DNA of 19,660 nt. It comes from Spirochaetota bacterium (GTDB lineage: Bacteria > Spirochaetota > Leptospiria > Turneriellales > Turneriellaceae). The stretch is from NCBI GenBank assembly GCA_963205035.1, contig CAUJII010000069.1, positions 1 through 19,660 on the forward strand, in the 5' to 3' direction. The translations under genes were made by a program, and so were the position numbers. Positions 1-7,153 of this stretch are shown here, one piece after another (the stretch's first letter is position 1; each line of letters opens with the position of its first letter). The notes under the pieces were generated by a model. The model made no database searches, was not told the DNA's origin, and was given only the letters and a program-made list of their open reading frames with translations.

Positions 1-16
1 GTTCGCTTTTCACCCA

Positions 17-937
17 ATGCGAATGCTTGTAGTTGGCTCGGTTGCCTTTGACGATATTAAAACACCTTTTGGCGAAAAAAAACGCGTCTTGGGTGGAGCG
101 GCAAGTCACTTCTCGATTGCTGCGGCAAACCTCATCGAACCGCGCATCATTGGTGTCATTGGTCAAGATTTTCCAGAAAAATACCTAACCTACCTGGCCG
201 ATTTCGGCATCGATGTGACGGGGATTGAGCGCACTTCTGATAAGACATTCCATTGGGCCGGGTTTTATGAGCACGATATGGGGGTTGCACATACCGTGAG
301 CACAGAGCTGGGCGCGTTTGCGCAATTTGATCCCAAGCTTACTGAAGAAGATAAGCTGCGCCAAGTTCTCTTTTTGGCGAATATCGACCCCACGATCCAA
401 TACAAAGTCTTGAAACAGATGAAAAATGTGCAACTTGTCGGCATCGATTCGATGAATTTTTGGATTGAGAGCAAACCCAAAGAGCTGTGGAAGGTCATTA
501 AAGAATCCGACATTCTCTTTTTGAACGATGCCGAGGTGCGCATGCTTGCAGGGGAAGCGTCGCTCATTAAGGCGGCGAAGGCGATCCAGAAAAAAGGGCC
601 CAAGATTGTTGTCGTGAAGAAAGGCGAGCACGGAGTCATGTCTGTCTCTCAAAAAGATATTTTTATCTCGCCTGCATACCCCACAGAAAAGGTGATTGAT
701 CCCACAGGCGCGGGAGATAGTTTTGCAGGCGGAGTGATGTCGTACTTAGTCGCTCACACGCAGCCGGGAAAAACAATTACAACGGAAATACTTCACAAGG
801 CTATTGCGTGGGGCAGCGCGACAGCCAGCTTTGCAGTCGAGGGGTTCTCGACTTCGGGCATCGGGAATGCAACTAAGGCGAAGATTGAAAAGCGCGTGGC
901 AGTCCTCAAGAACATATCTTCGTTTCAGTTTCCATAA
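17..937 (+). CDS. PfkB-family carbohydrate/nucleoside kinase
   Basis: A 306-residue ribokinase/PfkB-fold kinase, which would transfer the ATP gamma-phosphate to a sugar or nucleoside hydroxyl in the cytoplasm. The PfkB C-terminal signature DPTGAGDSFAGG is at residues 228-239, with the catalytic-base aspartate at about 234 and the GAGD anion hole intact. The N-terminal substrate-side motif GGAAS is at 26-30. Length is normal for the family. The substrate cannot be read from sequence; adenosine-kinase-like and sugar-kinase-like members are both possible. Met1 and Met3 are both possible starts, and only 16 bases precede the gene in the window, so its promoter and upstream neighbour are unseen. 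It converges on the GAF-hydrolase gene with a 20-base gap and no obvious terminator. Confidence 0.88.
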   Translation: MRMLVVGSVAFDDIKTPFGEKKRVLGGAASHFSIAAANLIEPRIIGVIGQDFPEKYLTYLADFGIDVTGIERTSDKTFHWAGFYEHDMGVAHTVSTELGAFAQFDPKLTEEDKLRQVLFLANIDPTIQYKVLKQMKNVQLVGIDSMNFWIESKPKELWKVIKESDILFLNDAEVRMLAGEASLIKAAKAIQKKGPKIVVVKKGEHGVMSVSQKDIFISPAYPTEKVIDPTGAGDSFAGGVMSYLVAHTQPGKTITTEILHKAIAWGSATASFAVEGFSTSGIGNATKAKIEKRVAVLKNISSFQFP

Positions 938-957
938 GGCGCGATGCCCGGCAGAGA

Positions 958-2826
958 TTAACTAATATAGTTCGCGGGCAGCGCACGTATCCAGTCGTCG
1001 GTGTCTAACGCGATTTGACGCACCGTTTCGGGGTGGGTAATAATTCCCAAATGCCCCTGCTTATACTCGACCATTTTGTTTTTCGGCGACTTGCCTGCGA
1101 GGTGCCCTTGCCTTACAGTATCGGGCGGAGCAATTTCGTCCAAAGTTCCCACAGCCGTGAAGTGGGGGATTTCGAGCTCGTTGCATTCTAAGGTATAATT
1201 AATCTCTTTATCTATCGACATAAAGTTGTCGCCGTCGATGAGCGAGCGAACAAATTGACTGATGACGAGCGTCGATTCTTCGCAGAAGACGTCTTCCATC
1301 ATGAAATACCATTCGGGCGGAGTGATTTGCTCATAACCGATAAACTCTTTAACGGTCGGAAGTCGATACGTCACATCGAATGAAATCGCGCGAATAGAAG
1401 CCGAGATGCTGTTGAGAAACGTAAAGAACTTGTTTAAGTCGAGCCCTCCGACAGTCGACGAAAGTGTCATATCGGTGAGGCGCATAATGGGGTCGGCGAG
1501 CGGCGTGCTCATCAAGAGCTTTGCCAAATTACGGAACATGTTAAACCACGTCGACTCGGCACCGATGCGGATGTAGATAGGCGAGGTAATGGAAACGATT
1601 CCGTCGATAATCGATTCCGGCTTAATCGCCAAAGCCCCTGAGCGGCGGTGCGCAAACTTGTCATACGCGGCAGAGTAGAAGAGGGGAATGAGTCCTCCCA
1701 TGCTGTGGCCGAAAACGACGACCTTCTTTCCGGGATGCGTTTCTTTGAGCCATTGCAGAGCGACAGGAAAATCTTGCCACACATAGTTATCCACCGACCA
1801 GTGGTAATTATGAATGAACTTTCGTGGGAGTGTTTCTTTTGAACGACCGCGCACATCGAGGGTGAAGACGGGGTACCCATGCTCTAACGCCATTTCTTTC
1901 GCAAGGCGGTCCATAATCGAGCGATTACAAAAGAAGCCGGGCAACATGAGCAAAATGCGGTCTTGTCCGTTCAAGTGTTCAGGCAAATAGCGTTTGAAAC
2001 TAATGCTGAAGCCTTGCACCGTCGGCACAATATAATCGGTGTCCTGCCGATATTTTTCGGTATATCTGTTGGAGTAAAGCACCATCGACTTGATGGGCTT
2101 TTCTTGCCCTGACAGATGCGTATAGACCAAAGTGTCGAGATTAGCCGTTGGGTCGTGCTTTTCAATTTTGCGCCGTGTGGTGTATGCGTCTCCCGATTCG
2201 ATGATTTCTTCTGAAACGATAAAGTCGATGGCACGGCTTAAAGAAATCATTTGTTGGCGCACATCTTTTCGTTCGTCAGCGTTAAATGAGCGGCGGTGGA
2301 TCCCCCAAAGCACGCCAATCGGTTTGCGGTCGATGATGATCGGAATTCCCACAGCGTAGCGCACACCCTTTGGAGCCAAGCGCTTCAGGCCCGCATGGAG
2401 TCGCTCTTCAGATGCGATGTGCAAGAACTCCACCATCGGGGGGAGTGCGTGAGCGTTATTATAAAGAGACTGGCGAATCATCTGCGCGGAAAGATTCTTC
2501 TCATGGTTGAGTGCAATCGGGCGTGTGCGTGCGACAAAGCGTTTGAAGCCATCGACCGCTTTGTTTTGTGCTACCTCGCGTAATTGAAAACGCGACGACG
2601 AAGCTGTGATTCGCAGATTCGCGCCATCGATCATTTCAAATACGCTGTAATCGAAGCAGTGGCTGAAATCTGAAAAAGAGAACGAAACAACTTTGTTGAC
2701 GAATGCGCTTTGAACTTGAGACAGAAACGAGAAGCGCTGCGTTGGAATAGGCGGAATAAAAAGTCTTCCCGGGCCCGGTTCGTAAGATTGGTCTAAAGCA
2801 ACGGGAGTTTGGATTTTCCGCTTCAT
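958..2826 (-). CDS. GAF domain-alpha/beta hydrolase fusion protein
   Basis: A 622-residue predicted cytoplasmic protein with two parts. Residues about 40-205 look like a GAF ligand-binding domain, ending in GVRYAVGIPIII...KPIGVLWG and FNADE. Residues about 285-615 form an alpha/beta hydrolase: oxyanion-side LPGFF at 295-299, nucleophile elbow GHSMGG at 373-378 (Ser375), a likely acid Asp563 in TLDEIAPP, and catalytic His592 in GHLG. The hydrolase part most resembles lipase/polyester-synthase-like enzymes, but the substrate is not determinable. The ATG at 2826 has an AGGAG 14 bases upstream (2841-2845), a rather long spacing. It diverges from infC. The fusion suggests esterase activity controlled by a small molecule, which is inference. 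Confidence 0.85.
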   Translation of the reverse strand: MKRKIQTPVALDQSYEPGPGRLFIPPIPTQRFSFLSQVQSAFVNKVVSFSFSDFSHCFDYSVFEMIDGANLRITASSSRFQLREVAQNKAVDGFKRFVARTRPIALNHEKNLSAQMIRQSLYNNAHALPPMVEFLHIASEERLHAGLKRLAPKGVRYAVGIPIIIDRKPIGVLWGIHRRSFNADERKDVRQQMISLSRAIDFIVSEEIIESGDAYTTRRKIEKHDPTANLDTLVYTHLSGQEKPIKSMVLYSNRYTEKYRQDTDYIVPTVQGFSISFKRYLPEHLNGQDRILLMLPGFFCNRSIMDRLAKEMALEHGYPVFTLDVRGRSKETLPRKFIHNYHWSVDNYVWQDFPVALQWLKETHPGKKVVVFGHSMGGLIPLFYSAAYDKFAHRRSGALAIKPESIIDGIVSITSPIYIRIGAESTWFNMFRNLAKLLMSTPLADPIMRLTDMTLSSTVGGLDLNKFFTFLNSISASIRAISFDVTYRLPTVKEFIGYEQITPPEWYFMMEDVFCEESTLVISQFVRSLIDGDNFMSIDKEINYTLECNELEIPHFTAVGTLDEIAPPDTVRQGHLAGKSPKNKMVEYKQGHLGIITHPETVRQIALDTDDWIRALPANYIS

Positions 2827-2954
2827 TGGCTATTTTAGCTCTCCTAACACACCGACAAGCTCAGCAGCAATTTGAGGTGTACGATAGAATTGGAATCGTT
2901 CTTGACGCCGGAACAAATTTCCAAAGCTTGTCTCACAATTCATGATAACATTCT
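2827..2954. promoter_or_regulatory. Divergent intergenic region between the hydrolase fusion and infC
   Basis: These 128 bases separate two divergent genes and so should hold both promoters. I see the AGGAG of the hydrolase gene (2841-2845, minus strand) and a TTGACG (2902-2907) that could be a -35 element facing infC, but no convincing -10 box at the right distance. No Shine-Dalgarno sequence is visible before the infC ATG. Confidence 0.35.
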
Positions 2955-3599
2955 ATGCAGCAAAGGCCTAATTTTTCTCCCCCAAAAAAACCTGTAGGGG
3001 GGGGCGGCCCAGGCCGATTCAACCGTTTTTCAAGGGGTAGACGCCCCACTCGCGAACACCGCTTAAACGATGAGATTACAGAGTCTCAAGTAAGGGTGAT
3101 TAGCGATAAGGGAACGGAACTTCTTTCGACCCGCGACGCCTTAGCGCGTGCAAGAGCAGAAGGTGTCGATCTTGTCGAAATAACCAAAGGGCAAGACATT
3201 CCCGTGGTTCGTCTTGTCGACTATGGCAAGTTCAAGTTTGAAAAAGCGAAGAAAGAGAAAGAAGCAAAGAAAAAACAAAAAGTCATACAGATAAAAGAAA
3301 TCAAAATGGGCCCGAAAATTGATACTGGGGATTTTGATAGAAAGTGTAAAGAAGCTATTCAATTTCTTTCAGAAGGCGATAACGTTAAAGTCACGATGAA
3401 ATTTCGGGGCCGCGAAATGCAACACACGGCGTTGGGTGTCGAGAAACTGAATGAATTCCACACCAAAGTCGGAGAATTTGCGCACATGGACAAGAAGCCC
3501 AACTTAGAAGGGCGTATCATGAGCATGACACTGCGCAGCAAGGGCGCGAAACCGAAAGTAAATACGTCGAGCGCGCCCGCAACGCCAGTCGAAAAATAA
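2955..3599 (+). CDS. infC: Translation initiation factor IF-3
   Basis: IF-3 binds the 30S subunit, discriminates the initiator tRNA and start codon, and prevents premature 50S joining. The IF-3 N-domain runs from about residue 35 (HRLNDEI) to 90 with VRLVDYGKFKFE, then a lysine-rich linker helix, then the C-domain (IKEIKMGPKID...DFDRKCKEAIQFL...KVTMKFRGREM). At 214 residues it is longer than the roughly 180 of E. coli: there is a basic, glycine/proline-rich N-terminal extension of about 34 residues and a short C-terminal tail. ATG 2955 is the first possible start, because an in-frame TAA lies at 2946-2948. IF-3 genes often use a rare non-ATG start for autoregulation; this one does not appear to. 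The usual rpmI-rplT neighbours are absent; cinA follows after 35 bases. Confidence 0.96.
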   Translation: MQQRPNFSPPKKPVGGGGPGRFNRFSRGRRPTREHRLNDEITESQVRVISDKGTELLSTRDALARARAEGVDLVEITKGQDIPVVRLVDYGKFKFEKAKKEKEAKKKQKVIQIKEIKMGPKIDTGDFDRKCKEAIQFLSEGDNVKVTMKFRGREMQHTALGVEKLNEFHTKVGEFAHMDKKPNLEGRIMSMTLRSKGAKPKVNTSSAPATPVEK

Positions 3600-3634
3600 T
3601 TCCAGCCTGAAAGGCAAATTAAACTATGTAATCC

Positions 3635-4900
3635 ATGAGAAAACGTGTAAGGCTGTGTATTACCGGCAGCGAAGTGATGAATGGCTTCGTCCTCGACCGG
3701 AACACACAGTTTTTTGCGTCGGAGCTATACGCGCTCGGGTTAGAACTCGTCGAGAGCCGCATCATCCATGACGATGCGGAACAGATTCTTTCTACTTGGA
3801 AAGAATTTGTCGAGACTGGCGACATCGTTGTCAACTCGGGAGGTCTGGGCCCCACACCAGACGATTTGACGGTTGACCTCTTGTGTTCCTGGTTAGGCGA
3901 CAGCCCCGTTTACGAGCCTTATGCCGAAAAACGCACGCGGTATTTTTTTGAGAAGCGAGCGAAGCTTTTTCCCGGTGCATTGTCGATTGAAACGGCTCTC
4001 AGACAAACCCGTGTACCTTCGCATGCGACAATTCTCAAAAACAAAGTGGGCTTAGCACCTGGTATCTTTATCCCAGAGAAAAATTTTTTTGCGCTTCCGG
4101 GTTTTCCCGAAGAAATCCGAGGCATGTGGCATGAAGTCTTAGAATATGTCGAAGCTCTGTCTCCTCAGCGGTTTGCAACCCGAATCATTCCGATTTGGGG
4201 AGTGGGTGAGAGTCATCTCTTTAGCGAGCTACCGGCTCTTGAAAAAATTTCGACGGGAGTCCATGCACTCCCTTGGGGATGCCGCCTTTTCTTGCGTGCT
4301 CTGAGCGAAGAGCAAAGTGCGTGCGATGAACTTGAGACCGCAGTCGATGCGATTCAAGCCCGCTTTGTTGGCCAGATAATGGAAAATCCGCTTCTTGAAA
4401 TCATAGAGTTTTGCAAAAAACAAAATCTGAAACTTGCGCTCGCAGAAAGCTGCACAGGCGGCCTTGCGGCAAAACAGATTACAGACATCCCGGGTGTATC
4501 GGCGATTTTTCAAGGGGGCGTCGTCAGTTATGCCAATAGCGTCAAGACCGATGCGCTTGGCGTGCCCGAGGCGGTCCTTGAAAAATTTGGTGCTGTGAGC
4601 GCCGAAGTTGCACGCGCGATGGCGGAGGGTGTTACTAAAAAGCTTCAAGCAGATGTTGGCCTTTCGTTTACAGGTATTGCAGGCCCCGACGGCGGCAGTT
4701 CACAAAAACCCGTCGGCACAGTCTTTGTGGGAATTCATAAAGCAAAGACGAAGCAAACGATGGTAGGACAATTTTTATTCCCCCTGGGGCGCGAGAGGTT
4801 TAGGAATGCGACCGTTGCGGCAGGGTTCCTTGCGCTCTGGCAGTTTTTGACAGAACCGAATGGAGGCCGTGTGTATCCCCTGAATACGTTTGTGGAGTAG
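3635..4900 (+). CDS. cinA: CinA-family protein (NMN amidohydrolase / competence-damage-inducible)
   Basis: A 421-residue two-domain CinA. The N-terminal MoaB-like domain (COG1058) has ITGSEVMNGFVLDRN near the start and NSGGLGPTPDD at 67-77. The C-terminal CinA domain (nicotinamide-nucleotide amidase) has AESCTGG at 270-276, QGGVVSYANSVK around 293-304 and TGIAGPDGGS at 346-355. Full-length family members of this size can hydrolyse NMN to NaMN in pyridine-nucleotide recycling; the N-terminal domain has ADP-ribose pyrophosphatase activity in some bacteria. Both domains look intact. The gene follows infC by 35 bases and is probably co-transcribed. No strong Shine-Dalgarno sequence precedes ATG 3635. 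Confidence 0.93.
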   Translation: MRKRVRLCITGSEVMNGFVLDRNTQFFASELYALGLELVESRIIHDDAEQILSTWKEFVETGDIVVNSGGLGPTPDDLTVDLLCSWLGDSPVYEPYAEKRTRYFFEKRAKLFPGALSIETALRQTRVPSHATILKNKVGLAPGIFIPEKNFFALPGFPEEIRGMWHEVLEYVEALSPQRFATRIIPIWGVGESHLFSELPALEKISTGVHALPWGCRLFLRALSEEQSACDELETAVDAIQARFVGQIMENPLLEIIEFCKKQNLKLALAESCTGGLAAKQITDIPGVSAIFQGGVVSYANSVKTDALGVPEAVLEKFGAVSAEVARAMAEGVTKKLQADVGLSFTGIAGPDGGSSQKPVGTVFVGIHKAKTKQTMVGQFLFPLGRERFRNATVAAGFLALWQFLTEPNGGRVYPLNTFVE

Positions 4901-4951
4901 ATACCTTATGTAAAAATTTGCCCCTTACCCACGCAGCCGGGCGAATACTGC

Positions 4952-4979
4952 TTTACAGCAAAACTGCTCGTCTTATCGT
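4952..4979 (+). promoter_or_regulatory. Possible promoter of the toxin-antitoxin pair
   Basis: TTTACA (4952-4957) and TATCGT (4974-4979) are 16 bases apart. The expected start of transcription would fall close to the antitoxin ATG at 4985, which would make a leaderless or near-leaderless message. A small inverted repeat (AGCA-AAAC-TGCT) lies between the two elements and could be an operator for the autoregulating antitoxin. This is pattern reading only. Confidence 0.3.
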
Positions 4980-4984
4980 ATGGT

Positions 4985-5251
4985 ATGAAAACTACCATCG
5001 ATATCCCCAGAGAACTTGTGCAATCTGCTAAAATCCAAGCAGTCCGACAAGGTACCAGTCTGAAAGAAATGGTCATACGGGGTCTTAGGGCGCAGATTAA
5101 GGGTGATGTTGCGGCTGTTGCAAGACGTCCGTCAAGAAAATCGGATGCAGCGTCTTATTTAGCAAACATTGACGCCATCACAACTGAGATTCAGGCAAAA
5201 AGCGTGACGAAGAAATCTCTCATAGAAATACTGCATGAAGGCCGGCGGTGA
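4985..5251 (+). CDS. VapB-type ribbon-helix-helix antitoxin
   Basis: An 88-residue protein whose first 35 or so residues (MKTTIDIPRELVQSAK...GTSLKEMVIRGL) have the strand-helix-helix layout of RHH DNA-binding antitoxins. The C-terminal half, rich in basic and polar residues, is where such antitoxins bind and inhibit the toxin. It precedes a PIN-domain gene with a 4-base overlap (GTGA), the standard antitoxin-toxin order with translational coupling. By family analogy it would neutralise the toxin and repress its own promoter. The family call comes from N-terminal pattern and partner, not from a clear diagnostic motif in the second half. Confidence 0.85.
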   Translation: MKTTIDIPRELVQSAKIQAVRQGTSLKEMVIRGLRAQIKGDVAAVARRPSRKSDAASYLANIDAITTEIQAKSVTKKSLIEILHEGRR

Positions 5252-5673
5252 ATTTTACGCTTGATGCCAGCGTATTTATCAGTGCCTTTCAAAAGGGTGA
5301 GAAAAATCACCTCGCTGCCCGGGAAATTCTTGCAAAGATCAATACCGATAAAATTGCATTGGTCAATCATGCGCTTTTCTTTTTTGAAATACTCTGCGCC
5401 ATTCAGCGCAAGACTGGCGACAGCTCTGTCACGATGAAGACATTGAACGCGGCCAAAGCACTCCCGATGGCGAAGTATGTCCCCATCGACCGGCGGTTAT
5501 ACGCCAATCAGGAGACGTTTGTGACTGAGTTGGGCCTTAGAGGTGCGGACGCTATTTACTTGGCCGTAGCCAAAGAGCATAAAGCGCGTCTTTTGACCTT
5601 TGATCGGGAAATTCTTGTCCGAGCGGAGAAATGGTGTATGCCGACGAATAAGTTTCTGGCCCTGATTGTTTGA
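5248..5673 (+). CDS. VapC-type PIN-domain ribonuclease toxin
   Basis: A 141-residue PIN-domain protein starting at a GTG that overlaps the antitoxin stop (GTGA, 5248-5251). The acidic residues expected for the metal-binding RNase site are present: Asp6 (TLDASVF), Glu47 (FFFEIL), Asp101 (RGADAIYLAVA) and Asp119 (LTFDREI). Family members cleave tRNA or rRNA and halt translation until inhibited by the antitoxin; the target here is unknown. The active site looks intact, so the toxin is probably functional. Length is normal for VapC. Confidence 0.88.
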   Translation: MNFTLDASVFISAFQKGEKNHLAAREILAKINTDKIALVNHALFFFEILCAIQRKTGDSSVTMKTLNAAKALPMAKYVPIDRRLYANQETFVTELGLRGADAIYLAVAKEHKARLLTFDREILVRAEKWCMPTNKFLALIV

Positions 5674-5840
5674 ATCTGCTTGTAGCCAGAGCAAATTGCA
5701 CGTGCGCGGGGCATTGGAGTAAGTGCTGGAAGTATCCTCAAGCCCGATTTTCGCGTTATTGGGCTGACGAAAATCCCCCCTTGTAGCATTTGCTACACCG
5801 GAAGTGATTTACAAGCTACATCCCACAAAAAAAAGGGGCT
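5674..5840 (+). promoter_or_regulatory. Structured leader upstream of the FabG-like gene (candidate cis-regulatory RNA)
   Basis: This 167-base spacer has several interlocked complementary segments. AGCCC (5741-5745) matches GGGCT (5761-5765), and GATTTTCG (5746-5753) matches CGAAAATC (5768-5775); their order makes an H-type pseudoknot possible. Alternatively the first helix can extend (5741-5748 with 5758-5765, one G-U), which would exclude the second. Downstream, TGTAGC (5782-5787) can pair with GCTACA at 5792-5797 or at 5815-5820. CCCCTT (5777-5782) matches AAGGGG (5833-5838), the only Shine-Dalgarno-like sequence before the ATG at 5841. It matches no riboswitch class I recognise. Confidence 0.45.
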
Positions 5841-6593
5841 ATGTTCAAAGATCAAGTCGCGGTAATCACAGGTTCCGCATCACCCCAAGGTTTAGGCTGT
5901 GCCACTGCAGAGGCACTCGCCGAGAAAGGCTGTAACATCGTTATCTCCGATATCAGCCAAGAAAATTGCGATAAGACTGCAGCGATGATTGCAGAAAAAT
6001 ATGGCGTCAAGGCTGTCGGCATTGCAGCCAACGTGACCAAAAAAGACGACGTTGTCGCACTGGCAAACGGTGCAGTCGAAAAACTGGGCCGCCTCGATAT
6101 TTGGGTAAACAACGCGGGAGTCCTCCGCGACGACCTTTTCATGCGCATGTCCGAAGAAGCATGGGATCTCGTTCAAAGCGTTTGCCTCAAAGGCGTTTTC
6201 TTCGGTATCCAAGCGGCGGCAAAAATTATGATGAAAGCCAAGCGCGGTAAAATTGTGAATATCTCTTCAGTCGCAGGGCTCGTTGGCAGCCCAGGCCAGG
6301 CAAACTACGCTTCGGCTAAAGCCGGAGTTATCGCTCTGACGAAAACGGGTGCACGCGAATACGCTTCGCGTAATATCTGCATCAATGCAATTGCGCCTGG
6401 TTTTATTCAAACAGGCATGACCGGCGTCTTGCCCGAGAAAATTAAAGAAGAACTCGCAAAAATGTCTCCGTTGCCGCACCAAGGCACACCACAAGATATT
6501 GCGCGTGCAGTACGCTTTTTAGCTTCGAGCGAAGCGGATTTTATTACAGGCGTTGTGTTGCGCGTCGACGGTGGCGCAGCGATCGGTCTCTAA
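5841..6593 (+). CDS. Short-chain dehydrogenase/reductase, 3-oxoacyl-ACP reductase-like
   Basis: A 250-residue classical SDR, most like FabG, which reduces 3-oxoacyl-ACP with NADPH in fatty-acid synthesis. The cofactor loop is TGSASPQGLG at 10-19, NNAG is at 90-93, catalytic Ser143 lies in ISSVAG, and YASAK gives Tyr156 and Lys160. The C-terminus (TGVVLRVDGGAAIGL) matches the family. The cofactor loop is two residues longer than the common TGxxxGxG form, a variant seen in other SDRs. No acyl carrier protein or other fab gene is adjacent, so a different hydroxyl/keto substrate is possible. The AAGGGG before the ATG is only 2 bases away, an unusually tight spacing, and may be occluded by leader structure. 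Confidence 0.87.
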   Translation: MFKDQVAVITGSASPQGLGCATAEALAEKGCNIVISDISQENCDKTAAMIAEKYGVKAVGIAANVTKKDDVVALANGAVEKLGRLDIWVNNAGVLRDDLFMRMSEEAWDLVQSVCLKGVFFGIQAAAKIMMKAKRGKIVNISSVAGLVGSPGQANYASAKAGVIALTKTGAREYASRNICINAIAPGFIQTGMTGVLPEKIKEELAKMSPLPHQGTPQDIARAVRFLASSEADFITGVVLRVDGGAAIGL

Positions 6594-6623
6594 GAGACTT
6601 CCCAAAACTCGATTACGTTACTC

Positions 6624-6652
6624 AAAAAAAGGCGCATAGCGCCTTTTTTTTT
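6624..6652. terminator. Bidirectional rho-independent terminator
   Basis: A7, then GGCGC-ATA-GCGCC (6631-6643), then T9 (6644-6652). It lies between the convergent reductase and DoxX genes and carries a U-tract in both reading directions, so it should end transcription from both sides. It is the clearest intrinsic terminator in the window. Confidence 0.92.
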
Positions 6653-6664
6653 GTTCGGTGAGTG

Positions 6665-7093
6665 CTATGCCTTCGCTGCAAAAAACCGTTGGTCGAGAGA
6701 GAACTTCCCGGCGCCAGTAAAAGTGAGCGCGATAAAAGGCAAGAAATACAAAAAGCGCAATTCCAGTACCTTAAAACCTTCGTGCAAGACGAACGCATGA
6801 AAGACAAGGATCACGACAAAATTGAGGGTCAAGGTAAGCGCTGCGAAACGCGAAAAAAGTCCCAGTATGAGGAGGATTGCACAAATACCTTCTGCAAACC
6901 CTGCCAAATAGAAAGACAGACTCGCCCCGATACCAATGGGATCCATAAATTTGATTTCTTGCCCACTAAAGATAACGCCAAGTTTTTCAAAGCCATGGCC
7001 ATAGAGTAGCGTCAAGCCCAACGCCAAGCGGAAAATAAGCAAACCAATATCGTTGCAATTCTTAGAATCGCTAAATAGAAATTTTTTAATCAT
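6665..7093 (-). CDS. DoxX-family integral membrane protein
   Basis: A 142-residue protein with four hydrophobic segments (roughly IGLLIFRLALGLTLLYGHG, LSFYLAGFAEGICAILLILG, FAALTLTLNFVVILVFHAF and FLYFLPFIALTFTGAG) and the DoxX pattern of G-E/G-rich turns between helices. DoxX proteins are small inner-membrane proteins linked to quinone/thiosulfate or redox-stress functions in some organisms; the role here is unknown. I place the start at 7093 because a GGAGG (7100-7104) lies 6 bases upstream. An ATG 14 codons further up (7135) has no ribosome-binding site and adds a segment unlike the family. The terminator at 6624-6652 lies just past its 3' end. Confidence 0.85.
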   Translation of the reverse strand: MIKKFLFSDSKNCNDIGLLIFRLALGLTLLYGHGFEKLGVIFSGQEIKFMDPIGIGASLSFYLAGFAEGICAILLILGLFSRFAALTLTLNFVVILVFHAFVLHEGFKVLELRFLYFLPFIALTFTGAGKFSLDQRFFAAKA

Positions 7094-7153
7094 GAGTAGC
7101 CTCCAGAACCTCACCTTTGAATAATAGACTCCCATGGTAAACTATTTAGTCGG

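Noticed and set aside
2979..3004. C5, A7 and G8 runs near the start of infC, suggesting phase variation
   Set aside because: IF-3 is essential and the runs are short; they are better explained by Pro/Lys/Gly codons of a flexible tail.
3605..3615. GCCT-GAA-AGGC hairpin after infC as a terminator
   Set aside because: The stem is only 4 bases and there is no T-tract; read-through into cinA is more likely.
5870..5897. Two-residue expansion of the SDR cofactor loop (TGSASPQGLG) as a novelty
   Set aside because: Similar longer loops occur in other short-chain dehydrogenases, so it is not unusual by itself.
7094..7135. A 14-codon N-terminal extension of the DoxX protein
   Set aside because: The GGAGG at 7100-7104 sits inside this extension and is ideally spaced for the ATG at 7093.
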